64,000 nt of DNA from Iris pallida (lineage: Eukaryota; Streptophyta; Magnoliopsida; Asparagales; Iridaceae). The stretch is taken from assembly GCA_029216955.1 (NCBI GenBank), contig JANAVB010012195.1, positions 509,048-573,047 of the forward strand. Reading direction: 5' to 3'. A model generated the notes under the pieces. The model searched no databases. It saw only the letters and a list, made by a program, of their open reading frames with translations, and was not told the DNA's origin. Made by a program: the position numbers and the translations under genes. Below, in pieces: positions 57,799 through 64,000 of this stretch (position 1 is the stretch's first letter; every line of letters begins with the position of its first letter).

Positions 57799-59765
57799 TC
57801 ACTGCGGACCCCTCCCGCGCAACTGGGATAGAATGTAGTCATACTGCTCCTGGGTGAGCTGCACCGTAGGGGCAGTAGGAGGCAGTGCAATGTCTGGAGT
57901 CGGCGCCGTCGATGGACCGGGAGGACGTATCTGCTCCAGCTCTCGCAGTCGGTCACAATAAACAGCAAGGGTACTCACCACCCTCTCAGTACTCGCCTCC
58001 TCAAGCGAAGCCAAAACCTGAGTGAGTGAGGCAGACATGCTCCTCTGCGATCCCTCCAGCTCGACCTGTCTACGCTCTGTGCGCTGCGTAGACTCGGTGA
58101 GCGTCTGCAAGCTGGCAGATGTAGCCTGATGCAGACTCATCAGCTCCTGTATACTGCGCTCGACCGCATCAAATCGTCCGGTGACGATCGGAGGGTCGGA
58201 TCGTCGCTCGACCGCATCAGAAATCTGCTGCTGCAACTCGCGACGCAGCTCCTCGATCTGACGACGAACATCCTCAGCTCGTGACGACGCCTGCGAAGAC
58301 GGAGACTGCACACTGACAGAGGGGACCCGGGATGACTCCGAAGCCAAATACGCGCCGTAGGATCCCGTACCGTAGTACGTACCCTTCTGAAGATCGCCAA
58401 CGGCGGTCATCCAGAGCTCGTCCGGCGATGGAGCTGTAGGCGGCTGGAAGGAAGTACCAGCCCCTCCCTCTGCTTGCGCACTAGCAGCAGCAGCAGCAGC
58501 AGCCGCCTCCTCCTGTAGCCGAACAAACTCGACCTAGAACATGTTTGCTAACGTGTAAGTATTTGCTAAAGTCTATATTGATATCTATTTTCCTGTTTTC
58601 TAAATTATAGTAAATTAATATAAAGAATAGAATGTACATATGCCTGCGTCGCCCTCTCGTCAATGAACTCCCCAGCCCCTCCGATGGGTGACCAGGAAGA
58701 CGGTCACCATGTTCGGGTCCTCACCCTTTTTTACCTGTTAAAATATATTATCTATTATTAGTATTAAACATTCTATCGAACTATATATAAATTAATGTCC
58801 GTCATAGGAAACGTACCAGACGACGAAAATGCTCCGTCATCGGAATGGAGCCACCACACCACTTACCGGCGCTCGACCGTGCCACCTTGGCCTTGTCAGA
58901 CCGCTCCTGGTACCTAGGCTCGGCGAATCTAGCCTTCATCGCAGTCCACTGCTCTGGCGTGATCCAACCATGGATCGGCTCTCAGGAGCGATCACGACAC
59001 TTCTGGTCGTGGATCGCATCACGGATGAGCTTAGCTGCGACGGCAGAAAATTGGCCCTCGATCCTCGCCGCCCGGTGTGGTGGATAGAAATAGGTCCTCT
59101 ACAAGAAGTAAAATACAAAAGTTGTATAATATACACAAATGATTATTAAAATTTAAAAATAAACAATTTTTTTACCTTGAAGTGGGCGAACCAAAAGGCC
59201 TTCCTATCTACGGGAGCATCTGAGTAGTTAATCCAAGGCCCACCATAGTTCTGCCTCAAAAATACCTCCAGCTGTCTCTGTACTGCAGAAGGCCGATATC
59301 TATACAATAATAATTTTTCATGAATATATATGTACATATAATCATTTGAGAAATATATATTAATTAATTAACTTACTTCATAGGCCCGTCCGTCCAAATC
59401 TCCATACGCGTCTCGTCCGGGGGAGCGCATGGAGGGTCGCTCTCACCTCCTGCCTGGGCAGGATCAGTCTGATCGCCGTCCTCCATATGCTCGGCGTCGG
59501 CTCCCCCCATAGAGCCGTCGACAGGAGGAATGCTGGACGGGGGATCAGGGATGCTGGACGCGGGATCAGGAAGGCTAGACGACGAGGGAGGAGTCGGCAA
59601 CCTGCTGGAACTGCCCTGTCCTGGTAATGGACCGGGAACAAAACGGTACACTGGCGTACTCGGAGATGAGGATGAGGGTACGGAACTGCCCTCTCCATCC
59701 CCAGGCCGAGGCTCACGGGACTGCCTAATGTAAAATCCTCCGCGTCGTCGTCCTGGTCTAGTCAT
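57799..59765 (-). pseudogene. TNPA-like (Ptta/En/Spm) gene of element F, spliced, decayed
   Basis: Proposed exons on the minus strand: 59765-59377 (MTRPGRRRGGFY..., Ser/Pro-rich), 59299-59176 (YRPSAVQRQLEVF...FWFAHFK), 59098-58817 (ends MTEHFRRLV), about 58732-58640 (VTVFLVTH) and 58533-57799 (alanine run, DELWMTAVGDLQKGTYYGTGS, then a Gln/Glu-rich probable coiled coil). Phases agree at the first two introns, with GTAAGT, GTAAAA and GTACGT donors. The WxxAVGxxxKGxxYGxGS motif and layout match plant TNP1/TNPA-type proteins, which bind subterminal repeats. An in-frame TGA in exon 3 (near 58980) and a one-base frame change in exon 4 make it a pseudogene. A TATTATCAG acceptor just before the ATG suggests a 5' UTR intron interrupted by G. 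Confidence 0.72.
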
Positions 59766-59811
59766 ACCTGATAATAACATATGACAATACACTACTAAAA
59801 TATCATCAAAT

Positions 59812-60012
59812 AGCGACATACTGTAGCGACGGCAATAAATGGCGTCGCCAGTAGCGACCTCGTTTTAAACACGTCGCAAAACGTCGCTGTCTAGCGACGT
59901 TCTGCGACAGGAGGGTACTACGTTGCCGAAAAGCGACGTTCAGCGACATATTTTATGTACATGTCGCCAAGTTGGCAACGTTTAGCGACGTCAAAACGTG
60001 ACGTCGCTAAGT
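59812..60012. repeat. Subterminal GCGACGT repeats of element G
   Basis: About 13 GCGAC/GTCGC motifs in 200 bp, the same motif family as in F. Confidence 0.82.
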
Positions 60013-60029
60013 TATTTTACTTAGGGCAC

Positions 60030-60249
60030 GCAGCTGCCTTCTTTCCCCCTCATTCTCACTCGAAAACCCGAAAATTTCATTTCCCCCCCCCACCCCCCTC
60101 CCGGCGACTCCCTTCCCCTCTGTCAGTGCCCCCCCGGCGACCCCCTCCCCCCCGGCGACTCCCTCCCCCTCCGGCGAGCTCCTCCTCCTCGAGATCCTCC
60201 TCCTCGAGCTCCTCCTCCCCCAACCCGACCTCCTCCTCCTCTTCCTCAG
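60030..60249 (+). promoter_or_regulatory. Probable 5' UTR exon of the TNP2-type gene
   Basis: C/T-rich sequence with repeats of CCCCCGGCGACTCCC and CTCCTCCTCGAG, ending TTCCTCAG|GTAAACCC, a good plant splice donor (GT at 60250-60251). A serine/proline-rich frame across it is low in complexity and not considered coding. Confidence 0.5.
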
Positions 60250-60292
60250 GTAAACCCTAACCTAACTCCTCTCCTTCCTCCTCCTCCTCTCC

Positions 60293-60430
60293 CACGGACA
60301 CACACACACGCACACGGACACACACGGACACGGACACACACGCACACACACACAGACACGGACACACACACACACACACGCACACACACACACAGACACG
60401 GACACACACGCGTGGACACGTGCACGAGAC
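60293..60430. repeat. CACACG/CACGGA microsatellite
   Basis: Compound ACACAC and GGACAC repeats. Valine/cysteine-rich frames on the reverse strand are artefacts. Confidence 0.9.
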
Positions 60431-61671
60431 TGCACTGTGTCATTTGTGTTCGTGTGTGTTAAAAAATAATTTGGATACGATTGTGTCCTGTTTTGGTGGA
60501 CACTCGACACGTGTGACTCTATGACACATACACATATCATTACCAACCATTAGATTTTGCTATTAATTGAATTTGGATTTCGAATTTGGTTTATCCCCAA
60601 TTTTCTGATACGTAGTTCACTATATATTAATTTTCTGAGATTAACATTGGTTTAAACTGATTTTGAATGATTAAACCATTATGATTAATCCCATATCTTC
60701 TCTGAGAATTAATGTGCATGTTAGGGTTCACATTAATTGGGGATTCTTGGGTTTTCGTATGCCATTGACTGTCAAAACTGAGAACAGTTTTAATACACTG
60801 TTTTCACATATTAGCACACACACATTACACTGAATTTTCTCGAGAAATTATGCACTGTTTACACCTATCTACACACACACATAAGTGTAACCTGAGAATA
60901 TAAACACATACTACTGCTATCTACTGATTTTCCTGAGATTGATACACTGTTTGTGTATATTGTTTCTCTTATAGCTCACTCACATTACACTCAAAACCGA
61001 GAATAGCTAATTCACTCACACTATTGATTCCTATGTACACACACATTGAGACACCTAGCCCATGTTATGTACACACACATGGCACACTTTACGCTATATA
61101 CACACACCCTATTGTACACACACACTGTTAGCACACCACACACATGACACACACACATATATATACGTGTCAATCTGAGAACAGTTTGTGCATTATTTCC
61201 TCATATTATATATATATATATATATATTGCAGTCCATATTATCTCTTCATATCAGTCCAGGCATTTATTTAGTTCCAGTACTATTATTTGTCTTGTATTC
61301 AGTTGTTCAGTCCCATGACTGACATATAGATTAGGTATTGTTTGGTTGAAGGATTACCTTTTTAGTTCATTCCACCCTTGCACATCGACATTATGTTGGA
61401 CACGTACACATAGCCTAGATGGTATTGTATACATATATACATAACTATATCATGTAACTCATATGTGATATAGGCATATAGCCTATGTTAGAGTGTCTAA
61501 ATATATGAAGGCATGAAAGTTGCCTTGTCTTGTAATATAGGCATATAGTATATACATGCCTATATATATATATTATATGTATATATCTATATAGATATTA
61601 CTTGTGTGTATGAGATAGCTTGAGTTGACTTTGGTCATTATTGGTACTTGAATTGATCGGAACAAAGACCC

Positions 61672-61775
61672 CCAATGTCGGTATCGGTCAATATTTGGTA
61701 TCGGTCGGTATCGGATCGGAACATGCCAAACCGTATCGGTATCGGCCGTATCGGATCGGTATCGGCCGATACTTT
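61672..61775. repeat. GGTATCGG-rich tract
   Basis: About ten GGTATCGG/CCGATAC-type motifs in 100 bp, flanked by unrelated AT-rich sequence. It could be a remnant of a small DNA transposon with such internal repeats, but I see no clear inverted termini or target duplication. Confidence 0.6.
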
Positions 61776-61854
61776 AAAATTATATGAAATAGTAGTCACC
61801 CCCAAGGTTGACTATTTTAACTGAAAGTCAAAGTAGAGTAAACATCTGACCTAG

Positions 61855-62225
61855 ATTGGACTAAGAGTTGACAAAGTCAACTATAGGTCAACCCTTGACC
61901 TAGTTTGACTTAGCTTGACCTTGTTTGACTTTGTTGTCTTCATGTTTGTTAAATGACATCCAGATACTAGTTTTAGTTGTTTAAATGACACCCAAATACT
62001 AGTTTTAGTTTCAGTTTGCTTTGGTAACTCACTATTGCTCATTACTTGGTAGGTCATGACTAGAAATAGGATATTTGACTTAGATTTGACCTTGTTTGAC
62101 CAAGGTTGACTATTTGACCTTAGTACAACCTAGTTTGACCTAGTTTGACCTTGTTTGACTTTGTTTGACTTTGTTTGACTTAGCTTGACCTTGTTTGACT
62201 TAGTACAACCTAGTTTGACCTAGAT
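61855..62225 (+). promoter_or_regulatory. W-box (TTGACY) array upstream of the TNP2-type gene
   Basis: More than twenty TTGAC motifs, densest at 62085-62225, where CTTGTTTGAC and CTAGTTTGACC recur at ~10-bp spacing. Same phrases as in the C LTR arrays. WRKY binding is a hypothesis. Confidence 0.5.
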
Positions 62226-62342
62226 TGCATATCATTGTTATTAGTAACTGTCCGCTACTAATGTGTGTCCCATAATAAGACATAATATACGAATTTGTGC
62301 CTGTTGGATAATGTGTGTCCATCTTTGCAGAATTATTTCCAA

Positions 62343-64000
62343 ATGGATATGAATTACTACTTGCGGAATCGTTCATGGATGTACAATCGTCGTGCTGATG
62401 ATATGTGTGGTGTGCGGGATGAATACATAGCGGGAGTAGAGCAGTTCCTGCAGTTTGCTAAGGCGTTCCCTCAGTACATGGACGGCACCAAAATTAAGTG
62501 TCCGTGTGTGAAATGTCATAACGTGAAATATTATCCAGAAGTGGAAGTGACATATCATTTATACTCGAGGGATTTCACGCCTAATTACTATCAGTGGACC
62601 GCACATGGAGAACTTGTGTCTTTAGCATCAGAGCCGGAGCCTTATGTTGAGCCGTATATGCATGCGGGACCTAATTTTGTTTCAGATAATCATGCATACG
62701 ACGACGGGTGCGTGAACATGGTTTTCGACGCTGCGGGGCCTAGTTTCGTTCATGATGCACCTGAGGAGGCACCGAACGCCGATGCTGCACAGTTCATAGA
62801 GTTGTTGGAGAATGCAAGGACTCCATTGTATCCTGGTTGTGAGGATCATTCACCGTTGGAGGTGGTTACATGACTGTTGAGCATTAAGTCAGATTTTAAC
62901 ATGTCGCAAGAATGCTACAACCGAGTGTTGGAGTTGATTATAGAGATCTTGCCGGCGGGTGCTAAGTTGCCTAAAGACTTCTACCGGTCTAAGAGGATGG
63001 TGAGATCGCTCTGGATGGGATACGAGAAAATCGATTCCTGTCACAATGGGTGCATGCTGTACTACAAAGACGACAAGGACGCAGATGTGTGCAGATTTTG
63101 TGGTGCTGATCGCTATAAGACAACTAGTACAGGAAGGTCTACCGGTGCAAGAAGACCGACCGATTCAATGCACTACTTGTCTTTAACGCCGCGGTTGCAA
63201 AGATTATTTATGGTGAAAGAGACGGTCGAAAATATGAGTTGGCACATGCGAGAACAGATTGAAGGAGTGTTGGATCACCCATCCGATGGAGAAGCGTGGA
63301 AGCACTTTGATCGAGTGTATCCAGATTTTGCTTCAGATCCGCGAAATGTCAGGTTGGGACTATCTTCTGACGGTTTTACTCCTTTTGGTCTTTCGGGATC
63401 CCAGTATTCGTGCTGGCCTGTGATTGTTACTCCATATAACCTACCGCCTTGGATGTGCATGAAGACTCAGTACATGTTTCTAACCGTTATAATTCCTGGT
63501 CCGAACAATCCCAAGAGGAACATTGACGTGTACTTACAGCCTTTGATAGATGAGTTGAATCAGTTATGGGAAGTAGGCGCTAACACGTACGATGTTTCCA
63601 GGAAGCAGAATTTTCAGATGAAGGTAACCATTATGTGGACCATCAACGACTTTCCGGCCTATGGAATGTTATCTGGATGGAGCACTCATGGCCGTCTCTC
63701 ATGTCCGTATTGCATGGACCGTAGTAAGGCTTTTCGCTTGAAACACGACAGAAAACCGTGCTTCTTTGATTGTCATCGACAATTTCTGCCAAAAGATCAT
63801 CCGTTCAGAAGGAACATGAATGCTTTTCGTGCCGGCGTTGTAGAGAAGGGTGATCCACCGCCAAGGTGGTGCGGAGACACGATATGGGAGGAGGTTAAAG
63901 ATTTTCCAAGTGCTATCGAAGATCCTACAACTGGGTACAAGTGCGATGGATTTGGTAGAGTTCATAACTGGACAAAGAGGAGCATATTCTGGGATCTGCC
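62343..64000 (+). pseudogene. TNP2-type CACTA transposase (one in-frame stop; 3' end outside the window)
   Basis: Start at ATG 62343 (MDMNYYLRNRSWMYNRR), 12 bp after a splice acceptor. Residues 1 to ~110 form the transposase-associated domain (CPCVKCHNVK, HLYSRDFTPNYYQWTAHGE). An acidic linker follows, then TGA at 62871-62873. The same frame then stays open to the window edge through the Tnp2 domain: SIKSDFNMSQECYN, LGLSSDGFTPFG (first probable catalytic Asp), NIDVYLQPLIDELNQLW, YDVSRKQNF, WTINDFPAYGMLSGWSTHG and CPYCMD. The stop falls where relatives continue, so it is probably a point mutation, perhaps CGA to TGA. The transposase would cut and join CACTA ends. No frameshift seen in 1.66 kb, so decay is mild. 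Confidence 0.88.

Larger units (their letters stand above)
56663..59789 (-). mobile_element. CACTA (En/Spm) element F, partial, minus-oriented
   Basis: The terminus CACTACTAAAATA at 56663 is followed by a dense subterminal array of TAGCGACGT/ACGTCGCTA motifs (to ~57120), a long inverted repeat and a TNPA-like gene reading toward this terminus. That makes 56663 the 3' end of a minus-oriented element. Its other half, expected to contain a TNP2 gene and the second terminus, is not seen. A second CACTA terminus (element G) starts at 59790, 25 bp upstream of the TNPA ATG, so F seems interrupted by G. The 3-bp flank is TAT. Confidence 0.82.
60250..62330 (+). other. Probable leader intron of the TNP2-type gene, LTR-like in content
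   Basis: Donor GTAAACCC and acceptor ATCTTTGCAG (62321-62330) frame 2.08 kb. Inside are a CACACG/CACGGA microsatellite (60293-60430), CACACA-rich and TATATA-rich tracts, phrases such as ACATAGCCTAGATGGT, a GGTATCGG-rich tract and a W-box array. The order resembles the C LTR from about 40254 to 43745. Intron status is inferred from splice signals and the position of the first conserved ATG. Confidence 0.5.
59790..64000 (+). mobile_element. CACTA (En/Spm) element G, left part, plus-oriented, runs off the right edge
   Basis: Starts CACTACTAAAATA at 59790, the same 13 bp as the terminus of F, followed by subterminal GCGAC repeats, a pyrimidine-rich leader exon, a long leader intron and the TNP2-type transposase gene. 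F and G are related elements in opposite orientation. G's right terminus is outside the window. Left flank is ATA. Confidence 0.85.

Noticed and set aside
59790..59830. Right terminus of CACTA element F
   Set aside because: A right terminus should be the reverse complement ending in TAGTG; this copy is in the same orientation as the terminus at 56663, so it begins another element.
60246..60546. Val/Cys-rich open frames on the minus strand
   Set aside because: Translation of a CACACG microsatellite.

Overview
This is a stretch of a large, repeat-rich flowering-plant nuclear genome. The evidence is nested LTR retrotransposons with plant-type Ty3/gypsy chromovirus polyproteins, solo LTRs with 5-bp target duplications, two CACTA (En/Spm) DNA transposons, a Mutator-like transposase, a small hAT element, AT microsatellites and very little host coding sequence. 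I cannot name the species. No complete host gene is visible. Two promoter-like stretches (1-366 minus; 49500-50110 plus) could belong to host transcripts.

Layout. (1) 1-660: GC-rich possible 5' end of a minus-strand gene, then AT-rich spacer. (2) 661-29301: element A, an old 5'-truncated Tekay/Del-like Ty3/gypsy element on the plus strand. Its gag is split by element X (1522-12156, minus), a non-autonomous element with 3.7-kb LTRs and no coding capacity. Its 3' LTR is split by element B (18356-28957, plus), a young element with two ~2.8-kb LTRs and a gag-pol held in a single reading frame, broken only by four in-frame stop codons. (3) 29302-44184: element C, a gag-only element with LTRs of about 4.8 kb. 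Its 5' LTR is truncated and carries a solo LTR (element I, 30746-33703), and its 3' LTR carries another (element D, 38204-39921). (4) 44185-46716: truncated solo LTR E, abutting a decayed MULE transposase (46717-48668, minus) with its upstream repeats. (5) 49331-51489: spacer with a promoter-like stretch. (6) 51490-53460: scrambled remnants (H) of a C/X-like element. (7) 54263-54788: a non-autonomous hAT element with an 8-bp duplication. (8) 56192-56662: AT microsatellites. (9) 56663-59789: CACTA element F, minus-oriented, with a ~400-bp inverted repeat and a decayed TNPA-like gene. (10) 59790-64000: CACTA element G, plus-oriented, whose TNP2-type transposase runs off the right edge.

How the parts relate. 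Autonomous B and A, gag-only C and coding-free X share polypurine-tract context. B, C and X share a primer-binding site that looks complementary to tRNA-Ile(AAU) rather than the usual initiator tRNA-Met. C and X could therefore be parasites of a B-like pol source. The LTRs of A, B, I, D and E share two conserved stem-loops. Four of them carry a GC-rich minisatellite at the same relative place but with an unrelated repeat unit in each family. The C/X/H LTRs appear to contain a spliceable leader intron rich in TTGACY (W-box) motifs, and the leader intron of the CACTA transposase gene in G looks strikingly similar. Most premature stops in these elements are C-to-T or G-to-A changes, as expected of methylated, silenced DNA.
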